Source: Chitinimonas taiwanensis DSM 18899 (GTDB lineage: Bacteria; Pseudomonadota; Gammaproteobacteria; Burkholderiales; Chitinimonadaceae). From it: a DNA stretch of 64,000 nt. A model generated the notes under the pieces. It searched no databases. It was given only the letters and a program-made list of their open reading frames with translations, and was not told where the DNA came from. Location: NCBI RefSeq assembly GCF_900119825.1, contig NZ_FPKR01000011.1, positions 1-64,000 on the forward strand. The letters are read 5' to 3'. The position numbers were made by a program, and so were the translations under genes. Every line of letters begins with the position of its first letter. The first letter of the stretch is position 1. Below, in pieces: positions 52,101 through 60,414 of this stretch.

Positions 52101-54787
52101 ACGAAGCCTGGCTACCGGGCGAGGGCGAAGGCTGGTGGGCGAATGGTGATGGCGACCGTATCGATCTGATCGCCGACAAGAAGCAGTACGAGGCGGGCGA
52201 CACCGCCACCCTGCGCGTGGTGATGCCCTTCCGCGAGGCCACCGCCCTGGTGGCAGTCGAACGCGAGAAGGTGCTCGAATGGCGCGCGGTCACCCTGCGT
52301 GCGGACAACCCGATCATCAAGCTGCCGATCAAGGGGCATTACGGGCCGAATGTGTTTGTCTCGGTGCTGGTGGTGCGCGGCCGGGTGGCCGAGCCGGCCG
52401 CGACGGCCCTGCTCGATCTGGCCCGCCCGGCCTACAAGCTGGGCCTGATCAAGCTGGCGGTGGGCAGTAAGGCCTATGCGCTGGATGTGAAGGTGAGCAG
52501 CGACAAGACCCTGTACCAGGTGCGCGACAAGGCGCGCGTGAAGGTGAGCGTGAAGGGCATGGATGGCAAGCCGCTGCCCAAGGGAGCCGAGGTGGCACTG
52601 GCCGCGGTGGACGAAGGTCTGCTGCAGCTGCGCGCCAACGATAGCTGGCAGCTGCTGCCCGCCATGCTGGGCGAGCGCGGCTATGGCTTCTATACCGCCA
52701 CTGCGCAAGGCCAGGTCATCGGTAAGCGCCACTTCGGCCGCAAGGCGGTGCCGGTTGGCGGCGGTGGTGGGCGCAGCGGTACGCGCGAGCTGTTCGATAC
52801 CCTGCTGTTGTGGAAGGCGCGCGTGACGCTGGATGCCAAGGGTGAGGCCAGCGTGGAGGTGCCGCTCAATGATTCGCTGACCAGCTTCCGCATCGTGGCG
52901 GTGGCCACGGCCGGTAGCGACCGCTTCGGCACTGGCGAGACCAAGATCCGCGCCAGCAAGGATGTGATGCTGTTCAATGGCCTGGCCCGCACGGTGCGCG
53001 AGGGCGACCGCTTCGAGGCCGGCTTCACTGTGCGCAATACCACGGCGGAGGCGCTGAGCCTGACCGTGCGTGCCAAGGCCAAGGGCCTGCCAGAGTTAAC
53101 CGCGCAGGCGCTGAACCTGGCCGGCAACGAGGCCCGTGAGCTGATCTGGCCGGTTAGTGTGCCGGCCGGTGTGGGCAAGCTGGACTGGCAGGTGGAAGTC
53201 CAGGGCGGCACGCGCGTCTACGACAGGCTGAGTTTCAGCCAGGCAGTGAGCGAGGCGGTGCCGGTGCGCGTGCTGCAAGCCACCATCACCCAGCTGCCGC
53301 CCGATTTGAACCTGCCGCTGGCCCGCCCCGCGGATGCGATTGCCGGCCGCGGTGGCGTCAGCGTCACGCTCTCGCCCAGCCTGGTAGCAGCGCTGGATGG
53401 AGTAGAAAACTATCTGCGCGCCTACCCCTACACCTGCCTCGAGCAGCAGACCTCCAAGGCCATGGGGCTGAATGACCCGGCCGCCTGGGATGCGGTGGTC
53501 GCGCGCCTGGACAGCTATCTGGATGGCGATGGCTTGGCCAAATACTTCCCCACACTGGAGTACGGCAGCGCAGCGCTGACCGCCCATATGCTGACCCTGT
53601 CGGCCGAAAGTGGCTGGGCACTGCCCGATGGCGGGCGTGAACGCATGTTGCGCGCGCTGACCGGCTATGTGGAAGGGCGGATTGCCCGCGAGCCGCTGCC
53701 CAGCGACAGCACGCGTCGCGCCAGCCGTAAGCTGGATGCGATTGCCGCGCTGGTACGTTGGGAATCGGCCCGTCCGGCCATGCTCGACGGTCTGGTGCTG
53801 GAGCCGAACCGCTGGCCTACCGCCACCGTGCTCGACTGGATCGCGGTGCTGGAAAAACTGGACGGCGTGCCCAAGCGCGTGGAAAGGCTGAAGGAAGCGC
53901 GTCAGATTCTGAACGCACGCCTCGATATGTCGGGCACCAGCCTGAACTTCTCCACGGCCCAGGCTGATGATGCCTGGTGGAGCATGGATTCGACCGATGG
54001 CGATGCGGCTCGCATCCTGCTCGATGCGCTCAAGCAACAGGGCAATCGCGCCGACCTTGGCCGCCTGGCGCGCGGCGTGGTCAGCCGTCAGCAGCGTGGC
54101 CATTGGGATACCACGGTGGCGAATGCCTGGGGCGCGCTGGCTCTGCGCCAGTTCGCGCAGCAGGTCGAGGCCGGCCCACCAGGCGGGGCGACCGTGGCCA
54201 AGCTGGGTGGCGAGCAGCGTCTGGATTGGAGCAAATCGGCCCAAGGCGGCCGCCTCTTCCTGCCCTGGCCCGATCAGGCCGCCACGCTGAACCTGAGCCA
54301 CCAGGGTGCTGGCAAGCCCTGGGCCGTGCTGGAAGCGCGCGCTGCCGTGCCGCTGAAGGCGCCGCTGGTGTCGGGCTATCGGGTGGACAAGCGCTGGGAG
54401 CCGGTCGAGGCGCGTGGCAAGACCTTTGCCCGTGGCGAGGTATGGCGCGTGCGGCTGACCATCGACGCCCAGGCCGATATGAGCTGGGTGGCGGTCAATG
54501 ATCCGATTCCGGCCGGGGCAACCTTGCTGGGGCGTGGCATGGCCACCGATTCGGCCCTGCTGGCGCGTAGCGAAACCAGCCAGGGGGCCTGGCCGGCCTT
54601 CGAGGAAAAGGGCGAGACCGCTTACCGCGCGTATTACGACTGGCTGCCCAAGGGCCAGCATGTGCTCGAGTACACGGTGCGCCTGAACACCCGCGGTGAA
54701 TTCGCCCTGCCCGCCACCCGCGTGGAGGCGCTGTATGCGCCAGAGCGCTTTGGCGAGAGCCCCAACCCCTTGATTCGGGTGGAATAA
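49139..54787 (+). CDS. bacterial alpha-2-macroglobulin with thioester
   Basis: An 1,882-residue periplasmic or envelope protease trap. The signal peptide MRLALLLACLPLSLFAA is followed by macroglobulin beta domains for about 1,300 residues. The thioester motif CLEQ (Cys1433, in YPYTCLEQQTSKA) and an alpha/alpha toroid (about 1,400-1,700) precede the C-terminal receptor-binding-like domain (RLNTRGEFALPATRVEALYA). On cleavage of its bait region the thioester would bind the attacking protease. The signal peptide end lacks a lipobox Cys, unlike lipid-anchored E. coli YfhM. The usual partner pbpC is not next to it. GC-rich and host-like. Confidence 0.93.
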   Translation: MRLALLLACLPLSLFAADIESFSPQGAVREVRQAKVRFSESMVRFGDPRLPDPFEVACGAEEGSGRWIDDRNWVYDFRRDLPAATQCEFRLKPGLKTLAGAALPASRYQFSTGGPEPVDVWPERWQPIVEDQVFLVSFAAPPLPTSLAASARCEVEGLRERIPAVVLADAERDKLLTAYFSRDRKRWPSHMAALRCQRPLPNDASMQLVLDAGLSAANGASLREPMQFDFRVQPRFTAWMSCERTREKSACLPLSPIELRFSAGVDAARAKAATLVSADGKQRWAAEAILGSDKQFFEEEQAGKPVRRQLAYGVRFKPLFPENGTLQLNLPAGLRDEYGRALSNAKQFPQSVKLDSFPALAKFSASFGIVERAVGVLPVTVRNVGEAVRAEDKPAPGMLDSLIDMAKSATGSAKPAEKTLGLPYRQLTLNKEADIVSWYQRLRRGAQPADGQDYRSASLLKDVGSAQRYRLPAPNDELAAEVIGLPLPKAGLTVVEVESARLGKRLLQPAASMYVASGALVTNLSVHYRRGHDDALVWVTTLDKGWLVNNAAVSILDCKGKVLASGKTNAQGVWQPSKALAKERYDCPNYVFARQGEDVTFLVSDWREGIEAWRFGVNTEYDRDQRRSFHAVLDRGLYRAGETVSIKLIGRERTALGFGQLADAQLPNQVELQHLGSDESVVLPLEWRNGAATLSWDIPADAKLGSYAINLARKQGKQLDGLGSAGQFSVAEFRVPLMRGTLKLPADTVQAGSLQAVAQVQYLAGGPAGGEAVKLRALVRPAGSRELEAFEGFRFSTGDVPAKVLRPDAQDERENQDDEQPLALRSTVLDKAGGATLPLTGWRNASTPLQLTAELEYRDPNGEVQTTAASSMIWPSAAQVGLKFGQAKREGGMPLELGLASYTGKPLAGRAIKAEAWSRQTFSHRKRLVGGFYSYQHETRYQPLGEICNGRSDTRGRLRCDLPAKFSGEVLVRVSSADDAGHIAYAHDEAWLPGEGEGWWANGDGDRIDLIADKKQYEAGDTATLRVVMPFREATALVAVEREKVLEWRAVTLRADNPIIKLPIKGHYGPNVFVSVLVVRGRVAEPAATALLDLARPAYKLGLIKLAVGSKAYALDVKVSSDKTLYQVRDKARVKVSVKGMDGKPLPKGAEVALAAVDEGLLQLRANDSWQLLPAMLGERGYGFYTATAQGQVIGKRHFGRKAVPVGGGGGRSGTRELFDTLLLWKARVTLDAKGEASVEVPLNDSLTSFRIVAVATAGSDRFGTGETKIRASKDVMLFNGLARTVREGDRFEAGFTVRNTTAEALSLTVRAKAKGLPELTAQALNLAGNEARELIWPVSVPAGVGKLDWQVEVQGGTRVYDRLSFSQAVSEAVPVRVLQATITQLPPDLNLPLARPADAIAGRGGVSVTLSPSLVAALDGVENYLRAYPYTCLEQQTSKAMGLNDPAAWDAVVARLDSYLDGDGLAKYFPTLEYGSAALTAHMLTLSAESGWALPDGGRERMLRALTGYVEGRIAREPLPSDSTRRASRKLDAIAALVRWESARPAMLDGLVLEPNRWPTATVLDWIAVLEKLDGVPKRVERLKEARQILNARLDMSGTSLNFSTAQADDAWWSMDSTDGDAARILLDALKQQGNRADLGRLARGVVSRQQRGHWDTTVANAWGALALRQFAQQVEAGPPGGATVAKLGGEQRLDWSKSAQGGRLFLPWPDQAATLNLSHQGAGKPWAVLEARAAVPLKAPLVSGYRVDKRWEPVEARGKTFARGEVWRVRLTIDAQADMSWVAVNDPIPAGATLLGRGMATDSALLARSETSQGAWPAFEEKGETAYRAYYDWLPKGQHVLEYTVRLNTRGEFALPATRVEALYAPERFGESPNPLIRVE

Positions 54788-54940
54788 ATCCAGCGGGCTT
54801 GGCAGGCAGCGTGTCCAGAAATGGGCAGCTGCCTGCCTAGCAGCGCAGCGGCAATGTGCGTGGCCTATTCTTGGGCGTGTGAGTATTGCCAAAATCTAGC
54901 TTACAATTCCCAAACTACTTGAAATCAATGCCGGAACACG

Positions 54941-55309
54941 ATGACGACACGCATTTTTCTTCTGGCAGTACTGGCGATTGCGCTTTCCGGCTGTGAGCGG
55001 GTTTCCGAACTGGCCAACCAGGCCAAGCTCAATGGGCGCGCCATCGGTGCGGCTTGCCGCCATACCGGCCGCTCGCTGGAAGATTGCTTCCAGCGCAATC
55101 CGCGGGTATCGAAGGCCGATATCTTTGCCGGCTGGAAGGAAATGAACGAGTACATGACCAAGAACAAGCTGGATGTCATTCCGCCTGCGCCCGACGCGAA
55201 GGCGGCCAGCGGGCCGGTGGCCAGTATTGAAATCGGTGGTGGTACCGATGCGGCCGAGGAGGAAAAACCGGCCGAAACCAAGCAGCCGGCGCCTGCGCCT
55301 GGCAACTGA
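54941..55309 (+). CDS. small lipoprotein of unknown function
   Basis: A 122-residue lipoprotein: MTTRIFLLAVLAIALSGCER has a lipobox LSGC, so it is lipid-modified. The mature part starts with a helical stretch containing Cys pairs (ACRHTGRSLEDCFQRN), which may form a disulfide, and ends in a Pro/Ala/Glu-rich disordered tail. It lies between the macroglobulin gene and the Crp/Fnr gene on the same strand. No family recognised. Confidence 0.75.
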   Translation: MTTRIFLLAVLAIALSGCERVSELANQAKLNGRAIGAACRHTGRSLEDCFQRNPRVSKADIFAGWKEMNEYMTKNKLDVIPPAPDAKAASGPVASIEIGGGTDAAEEEKPAETKQPAPAPGN

Positions 55310-55342
55310 TCCAAGAAGAACCCGTTTGGGACTGAGGAAAGC

Positions 55343-55996
55343 ATGATTTCTACACTCAAACAGATCCCGCTGTTTCACGGCCTGTCCGACGACGAACTCA
55401 GCCATGTCGAGGCTTCGGCCGCCGCGCGCACCTTTGCCAAGGGCGCCATCATCATCACCGAGGGCGAGGCTGGCAGCTCGATGTTCCTGCTCATGCAGGG
55501 CCGGGTGAAGGTCTATGTCAGCGATTCGAACGGCAAGGAATACGTGCTGGCCGTGCTTGGCCCGGGCGAATATGTGGGCGAGCTGGCCCTGCTCGACGAT
55601 GAGCCGCGCACCGCGTCGGTGGAGACGGAAGAGCAGAGCACCTTCCTGGTGATCCAGAAGGAAGACTTCCTAACCCTGATGCGCAATCACCCGCAGATCC
55701 AGTTCAAGGTGCTGGTCAATCTGGTGCGTCGCACGCGCCAGCTGACCGAGGCGGTGAAGAACTTGGCCCTGCGCGATGTGTATACCCGCGTGCGCATCCT
55801 GTTCGAGGATCTGGCCGTGGAGCGCGAAGGCCAATACATGGTGGAAGAGCCGATGACCCAGCAGGCGATTGCCGACCGGGTCGGCTCCTCGCGCGAGATG
55901 GTGGCGCGCATCATGAAGGAGCTGGTGTTCGGCGGTTATGTGCGGGTGGAAAATCGCCGCCTGATCATTCTGCAAAAGCTGCCCGAAGCATTCTGA
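55343..55996 (+). CDS. Crp/Fnr family transcriptional regulator
   Basis: A 217-residue regulator with an N-terminal cyclic-nucleotide-binding fold. The loop PGEYVGELALLDDEPRTASV is close to the cAMP-binding PBC of CRP, including the conserved Arg-Thr/Ala pair. The C-terminal winged HTH has MTQQAIADRVGSSREMVARIM. No N-terminal cysteines for an iron-sulfur cluster are seen, so it is CRP-like rather than FNR-like. It is followed by a terminator. Targets unknown. Confidence 0.9.
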   Translation: MISTLKQIPLFHGLSDDELSHVEASAAARTFAKGAIIITEGEAGSSMFLLMQGRVKVYVSDSNGKEYVLAVLGPGEYVGELALLDDEPRTASVETEEQSTFLVIQKEDFLTLMRNHPQIQFKVLVNLVRRTRQLTEAVKNLALRDVYTRVRILFEDLAVEREGQYMVEEPMTQQAIADRVGSSREMVARIMKELVFGGYVRVENRRLIILQKLPEAF

Positions 55997-56016
55997 TGCC
56001 GCTGCGCAGCACATCG

Positions 56017-56044
56017 AAACCGGCCCGCGTGGCCGGTTTTTGTT
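56017..56044 (+). terminator. terminator after the Crp/Fnr gene
   Basis: AAACCGGCC and GGCCGGTTT around CGCGT, followed by TTGTTTG. Confidence 0.8.
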
Positions 56045-56118
56045 TGCCCGGCCATCATTCAGTTTCGGTTCACTGCGCCCCGCGCACACTGCGTGCACCA
56101 ACTCAACAGGAGCACGTC

Positions 56119-56628
56119 ATGAACCGCCTCGCCATCCTTACTCTGCTTGCGACCAGCTTTGTGGCGGCGCAGGCCGATAGCTTCAACGACACCGCCCGCG
56201 TGCGCAGCGCCACGCCCGAGTACGAGCGCATCAGCACCCCGCGCAAGGAATGCAGCAGCGAATGGGTGACCGAGACCCGCGAAGTGCCCGCCCAGCGCCA
56301 GTATGGTGGCGCCGTGATCGGCGGCCTGGCCGGCGCCCTGATCGGCAACCAAGTGGGCAAGGGCCATGGGCGCGAAGCGGCGACCGCTGTGGGTGCCGTG
56401 GTTGGCGCGCTGGCGGGTGACAATATCGATAACCGTGGTCGCAGCGGTGGCTATGTGGAAGAGATTCCGCGCGAGATCAAGCGCTGCCGCACCGTAGAAG
56501 ACTGGCAGAGCCGCTTGGTCGGCTACCGCGTGACCTATGAATACCGCGGCCAGCAATACACGACCTTCATGAACGAAAACCCGGGCAAGTCGCTGCCGGT
56601 GCGCGTGTCGGTCGAACCCTTGATCTGA
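56119..56628 (+). CDS. glycine-zipper 2TM envelope protein
   Basis: A 169-residue exported protein with signal peptide MNRLAILTLLATSFVAAQA. The glycine-zipper segment GGAVIGGLAGALIGNQVGKG, followed by AVGAVVGALAGDNI, is typical of the 17 kDa antigen/SlyB-like family (glycine zipper 2TM), which insert in the outer membrane or periplasm. The C-terminal part (GYRVTYEYRGQQYTTFM) is the associated beta domain. There is no lipobox. CAGGAG precedes the ATG. Such proteins often belong to envelope-stress regulons, which fits the two-component genes next door. Confidence 0.88.
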   Translation: MNRLAILTLLATSFVAAQADSFNDTARVRSATPEYERISTPRKECSSEWVTETREVPAQRQYGGAVIGGLAGALIGNQVGKGHGREAATAVGAVVGALAGDNIDNRGRSGGYVEEIPREIKRCRTVEDWQSRLVGYRVTYEYRGQQYTTFMNENPGKSLPVRVSVEPLI

Positions 56629-56698
56629 GCGCAGGCTGCCGCCGGGTGCGGCGCTCGTAATACAATCGGCCCATTGTTGGCTGAACCAAGTGAGCACG

Positions 56699-56938
56699 AT
56701 GATGAAATGGCTTCTGCTTTGCCTGAGCTGCCTGATGTTGCTGGCAGCCACCCCTGCCTGGGCCGATGTGAGCCGCGATGATGCGGCCGCCGCCGCCCAA
56801 CGCCAGACTGGCGGCCGCGTGCTGTCGGTGGACCGCAGCGAGCGTGACGGCCGCCCGGTATGGCGGGTCAAGGTGGTGACCGAACAGGGCGAGGTGAAGG
56901 TGGTGTTCATCGATGCCGCCAGCGGTCGGGCGATCTGA
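56699..56938 (+). CDS. PepSY domain periplasmic protein
   Basis: A 79-residue exported protein. MMKWLLLCLSCLMLLAATPAWA is a signal peptide, and the mature part is one PepSY domain (DDAAAAAQRQTGGRVLSVDR...VWRVKVVTEQGEVKVVFIDA). Such small PepSY proteins commonly sit beside, and may modulate, PhoPQ-like sensors. It is 3 bp upstream of the response regulator gene, so it is the first gene of that operon. ATGs at 56699 and 56702 are both possible starts. Confidence 0.88.
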   Translation: MMKWLLLCLSCLMLLAATPAWADVSRDDAAAAAQRQTGGRVLSVDRSERDGRPVWRVKVVTEQGEVKVVFIDAASGRAI

Positions 56939-56941
56939 ACC

Positions 56942-57622
56942 ATGCGCCTACTGCTGATTGAAGATGAAGCCCCGCTGCGCCAGAGCCTGCGTAAGCAGCT
57001 GGAAGCCGACGGCTACCGGGTGGACGAGGCGGCCGATGGCGAAGATGGCCTGTTCCAGGCCAGCGAATACCCGGTTGACCTCGCCATTGTCGACCTGGGT
57101 CTGCCCAAGCTCAGCGGCATGGAGGTGGTGGAAAGACTGCGCGCCGAGGGCAAGGCGCTGCCCATCCTGATCCTGACCGCGCGTGGTAGCTGGCAAGACA
57201 AGGTCAAGGGCCTGGAAGCTGGCGCCGACGATTATCTGGTCAAGCCCTTCGAATACCCGGAGCTGGCCGCGCGGGTGAAAGCCCTGCTGCGCCGCGCGCT
57301 GAAGGCGACCTCGGACACGCTGGTGCTGGGGCCGATCGGGCTGGATTTCTCGGCCCAGCAGGCGCAGCTGAATGGCCAGCCGGTGGAGCTGACCACCTTT
57401 GAATACCGGATGCTGGAGTACTTGGTGCGCGAACGCGCGCGCGTGGTCAGCAAGCAGGAACTCTCTGACTACCTGTATCCGCACGATGAGGATCGCGACA
57501 GCAATGTGCTGGAAGTGCTGATCGGCCGCCTGCGCCGCAAGCTCGATCCGGACGGCACGCTGGCACCGATTGAAACCCTGCGCGGGCGCGGCTATCGCTT
57601 CGTGCTGCAAGCCGGGCAATGA
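56942..57622 (+). CDS. OmpR/PhoP-like response regulator
   Basis: A 226-residue two-component regulator. The receiver domain has acidic residues E7/D8, phosphoacceptor Asp51 in AIVDLGLP and Lys101 in YLVKPFEY. The C-terminal winged helix (about 130-224) ends with VLEVLIGRLRRKLD and GRGYRFVL. It overlaps the histidine kinase gene by 4 bases (ATGA). With the PepSY gene upstream, the trio resembles PhoPQ-type envelope or cation sensing systems. Confidence 0.93.
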   Translation: MRLLLIEDEAPLRQSLRKQLEADGYRVDEAADGEDGLFQASEYPVDLAIVDLGLPKLSGMEVVERLRAEGKALPILILTARGSWQDKVKGLEAGADDYLVKPFEYPELAARVKALLRRALKATSDTLVLGPIGLDFSAQQAQLNGQPVELTTFEYRMLEYLVRERARVVSKQELSDYLYPHDEDRDSNVLEVLIGRLRRKLDPDGTLAPIETLRGRGYRFVLQAGQ

Positions 57623-58947
57623 AGCCAGGCTCGATTCGCACCCGGCTTATCCTGGGCGCGACCTTCGTGCTGGCCATCTTTCTGGCCGGCGCCGGCTACG
57701 CGCTCGAGCGGGCCTTTTCCGAAAGCACCCGTTCTGCCCATTACGCGCGCCTGCAGGGTGATGTCTACCTGCTGATGGCGGCGGCCGAACTCGACCCCGA
57801 GGGCGGGCTGATCATGCCGCCCTCGCTGGCCGAACCGCGCTTCTCGCTGCCGGCCTCCGGCCTGTATGCGAACGTGGCCAATCCCAATCACCGCGAGGAA
57901 TGGCAGTCTGCCTCCACGCTCGGCCTACGTCCGCCTTTCCCGCGCGATCTGCAGGCCGGCCAATGGCTGTTCGATGAGCGGGTCAAAAACGGCAAGCGCT
58001 ATCTGAGTGCCGCTTATGGCGTGCGTTGGTCGGATGGCCCGCGTGCGCGGCCGCTGACCTTTGCTGTGGTGGAGGAAGACACCCAGTACCGGCGCGAACT
58101 CGGCCAATTCCGCACCACGCTGTGGACCTGGCTGGGCGGCGCAGCCCTGGTGCTGCTGTTTGCCCAGACCCTGCTGCTGGGCTGGGGCCTGGCGCCGTTG
58201 CGTCGCGTGGCGCGCGAGATCCGTCGCATCGAAACCGGCGACCAGCCGCGCATCGAGGGGCGCTATCCGAGCGAGCTGGCCGCCCTCACCGATAATCTGA
58301 ATACCCTGATCGAGCAGGAGCGCGCACGCCAGCAGCGCTACAAGGATGCGCTTGGTGATCTCGCTCACAGCCTGAAGACCCCGCTGGCCGTGCTGCGCGG
58401 CGGCCTGGCCGAGCCGGCCCAGCTTGCGCAGACCGTGGAAGACCAGGTCGCGCGCATGGATGGCATCGTGCAGCACCAGCTCGGGCGGGCCGCCGCCAGC
58501 GGCGCCAATCGCTTTGCCGCGCCGCTGCAGCTGGCGCCGGTGCTGCAGCGCATCGTCGATTCGCTCGCCAAGGTGTATGCCGAGCGCAATCTGCAGTTCG
58601 AACTCGATTGCCCGGACAAACTGAGCTGGAAGCTCGATGAGGGGGATGCCTTCGAGGTGTGCGGCAATCTGCTCGACAACGCCGCCAAATGGGCGCGTTC
58701 GCGGGTGCGCTGCAAGCTGCGCATCGTGCAGCGCGAGCTGCAGCTGTGCATCGAGGACGATGGTCCCGGTTTCAGCGACACCCAGGCCGCCTTGCAGCGT
58801 GGCGTGCGTCTGGATGAGCAGGTGCCCGGCCATGGCATCGGGCTGACCGTGGTGGCCGATATCGTGGCCGCCTATGCGGGGCAGATCACCCTCGGGCGCA
58901 GCCCGCTGGGCGGTGGCCGGATCGAAATCCGCCTGCCGACTGCCTAA
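57619..58947 (+). CDS. PhoQ-like sensor histidine kinase
   Basis: A 442-residue membrane kinase. Spans are at about 12-30 and 168-190, with a periplasmic sensor of about 135 residues between. HAMP-like segment LRRVAREIRRIETGDQPRIE follows, then the phosphoacceptor His250 in DLAHSLKTPLAVL, the N box NLLDNAAKWA and G boxes DDGPGFS and GHGIGLTVVADI. It phosphorylates the regulator with which it overlaps. The LAHSLKTPL H-box form is that of PhoQ-type kinases. Signal unknown. Confidence 0.92.
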   Translation: MKPGSIRTRLILGATFVLAIFLAGAGYALERAFSESTRSAHYARLQGDVYLLMAAAELDPEGGLIMPPSLAEPRFSLPASGLYANVANPNHREEWQSASTLGLRPPFPRDLQAGQWLFDERVKNGKRYLSAAYGVRWSDGPRARPLTFAVVEEDTQYRRELGQFRTTLWTWLGGAALVLLFAQTLLLGWGLAPLRRVAREIRRIETGDQPRIEGRYPSELAALTDNLNTLIEQERARQQRYKDALGDLAHSLKTPLAVLRGGLAEPAQLAQTVEDQVARMDGIVQHQLGRAAASGANRFAAPLQLAPVLQRIVDSLAKVYAERNLQFELDCPDKLSWKLDEGDAFEVCGNLLDNAAKWARSRVRCKLRIVQRELQLCIEDDGPGFSDTQAALQRGVRLDEQVPGHGIGLTVVADIVAAYAGQITLGRSPLGGGRIEIRLPTA

Positions 58948-58996
58948 GCCGGTGCGCGCGGGCTGTGCATGCCGGCCCAGGCATGCTGTCCGCCGC

Positions 58997-59287
58997 CTAG
59001 GCTATTTTCCTAGCCTGTTTGCGTTCGGCCGTGTAATGCCACCACGGCTGGGCCGGCTCACCCTCCATGAAGCGGATCACCGAGATGAACACATCGATCA
59101 CGCAGGGGTCGTGCTGGCTGCCTGTTTGCGCGCAGAGCTCGGCATAGAGCTGGTAGGCGCAGCGGCCGCGCAGCTGGGCTGGGCTGTGGATGCCCAGCCG
59201 CTGCAAGTCGGCCGCACCGGCCTTGCCGATATTGGGCAGATCGGTGAGCTTGCTCACGCGCTCGCGGATGACTTTGCTGGGATGCAT
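58997..59287 (-). CDS. Cdd1-type helix-hairpin-helix protein
   Basis: A 96-residue protein of the 'pathogenicity locus' Cdd1 family. TDLPNIGKAGAADLQRLGI is a helix-hairpin-helix motif, followed by LYAELCAQTGSQHDPCVIDV with its conserved Cys residues and the C-terminal PWWHYTAERK. Such proteins are thought to bind DNA non-specifically; the role is unknown. The ATG at 59287 (MHPSKVIRERV) is preferred over an upstream start 14 codons earlier. Confidence 0.8.
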   Translation of the reverse strand: MHPSKVIRERVSKLTDLPNIGKAGAADLQRLGIHSPAQLRGRCAYQLYAELCAQTGSQHDPCVIDVFISVIRFMEGEPAQPWWHYTAERKQARKIA

Positions 59288-59331
59288 GAATCGCCCTCTA
59301 CCTGTCTGTATGCCTAGCGGTGACGACACGC

Positions 59332-59691
59332 CTACTTGCCGTGTAATTTCGGGTCGGGGAAAGGTAGCTCGTCCTGGGCGACGCTGGGCTGGGCCTGCCA
59401 GCCGGTCTCGGTCATCACGAAGTCAGCCTGCGATTCCGAGCTGCCGCCCGGGCTATTGAGCAGAAAGCTGCAGGAAAACTGCCCGGGCTCGGGCTGATAT
59501 TTGGCCGGCGTGGCCAAGCAGGTGCCCAACACCACGCTGCCGCTTTGCAGCACGCTGGCCATGCTCGGGCCGAACATCTCGCCGATGGCTCGCTGGGCGT
59601 CGGTCGCGCTGGGCGGCTGGGTGGGAATGGCGGGAGCCGGCTGACAGGCAGTCAGGCCGGCCAGCGCGAAGAGGGCGAGGGTAGTTTTCAT
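59332..59691 (-). CDS. small lipoprotein, 119 aa
   Basis: MKTTLALFALAGLTACQPAP is a lipoprotein signal with lipobox LTAC. The mature protein is soluble, with a possible disulfide (LGTCLATPA and GQFSCSFLL). It is 44 bp upstream of the Cdd1-type gene on the same strand. No family recognised. Confidence 0.72.
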   Translation of the reverse strand: MKTTLALFALAGLTACQPAPAIPTQPPSATDAQRAIGEMFGPSMASVLQSGSVVLGTCLATPAKYQPEPGQFSCSFLLNSPGGSSESQADFVMTETGWQAQPSVAQDELPFPDPKLHGK

Positions 59692-59757
59692 GCTGGGGTT
59701 TTTCAGGGCCGGTGTCCGCCGCTAGCCCGCGCTAGGCACGCTAGTCGGCGGGTGGGG

Positions 59758-60198
59758 CTATAGATATTGCCGTACGCCGATACGTGCATCGAAGGCCGCA
59801 CGCTGGTCTTCCGGGAGTTGCTCGCGCTGGTAGCGCAGCGAAAAGCCGCCATGCATCTCGCCCGATTCGCTAAGCAGATACCAGTCCAGCAGGCTGTCCT
59901 CGCTGAACTTCAGCCACTGGCCGACCTGTATCCAGCGGAAGTTTTCCGGCAGCTCGAACGGCTTGGCATAGCAGAAGCCTTCGCTGAACTCGGGATGCAT
60001 CAGCCACAGATAAGCACCCTCGCTGGCATCCGGGCTTTCCGGCACAAAGAACTTCACGCAGGCGAGATCGGCCTCAGGCAAGGCCTGCAGCGCCTGCTTG
60101 AAGCCAGCCAGACTGGCATGGGCCTGGGCTATGGTCTGCAGATAGGCATCGGACTCGGCGTCCACGGCCATGAATAGCGGTTCTTCGGCTTGTGCCAT
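59758..60198 (-). CDS. DUF2314 domain protein
   Basis: A 146-residue protein whose C-terminal half (FFVPESPDASEGAYLWLMHP...DWYLLSESGEMHGGFSLRYQ) matches DUF2314, a small beta-rich domain found in bacterial cytoplasmic proteins, sometimes near toxin/immunity genes. No toxin gene is adjacent here. AGAGGA precedes the ATG at 60198; 35 codons in frame upstream are rejected for lack of a binding site. Confidence 0.75.
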   Translation of the reverse strand: MAQAEEPLFMAVDAESDAYLQTIAQAHASLAGFKQALQALPEADLACVKFFVPESPDASEGAYLWLMHPEFSEGFCYAKPFELPENFRWIQVGQWLKFSEDSLLDWYLLSESGEMHGGFSLRYQREQLPEDQRAAFDARIGVRQYL

Positions 60199-60414
60199 AT
60201 CGGGTCCTCTTGGCGATTGATCGACGCTGCGGCAGTCAGATTGGGCGCTCGGCCCCACGTGCAGCCCGCTTGTATAAGCCAGATTAAGCCACAGGCGCGT
60301 CATCTGCGCGCGCTCCAGCTGTGCCTTGTGCTGCGTCGTGTTGAAAAACCTACGTATCGCCTCAGCTCATCCGCCTTGTAAGGGGGCGCACGGGCCCGCT
60401 TTGAGCGGCGGGCT

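Noticed and set aside
54801-54839. Hairpin GGCAGGCAG/CTGCCTGCC after the macroglobulin gene as a terminator
   Set aside because: The stem is clear, but the loop is long and no T-run follows, so termination is not supported.
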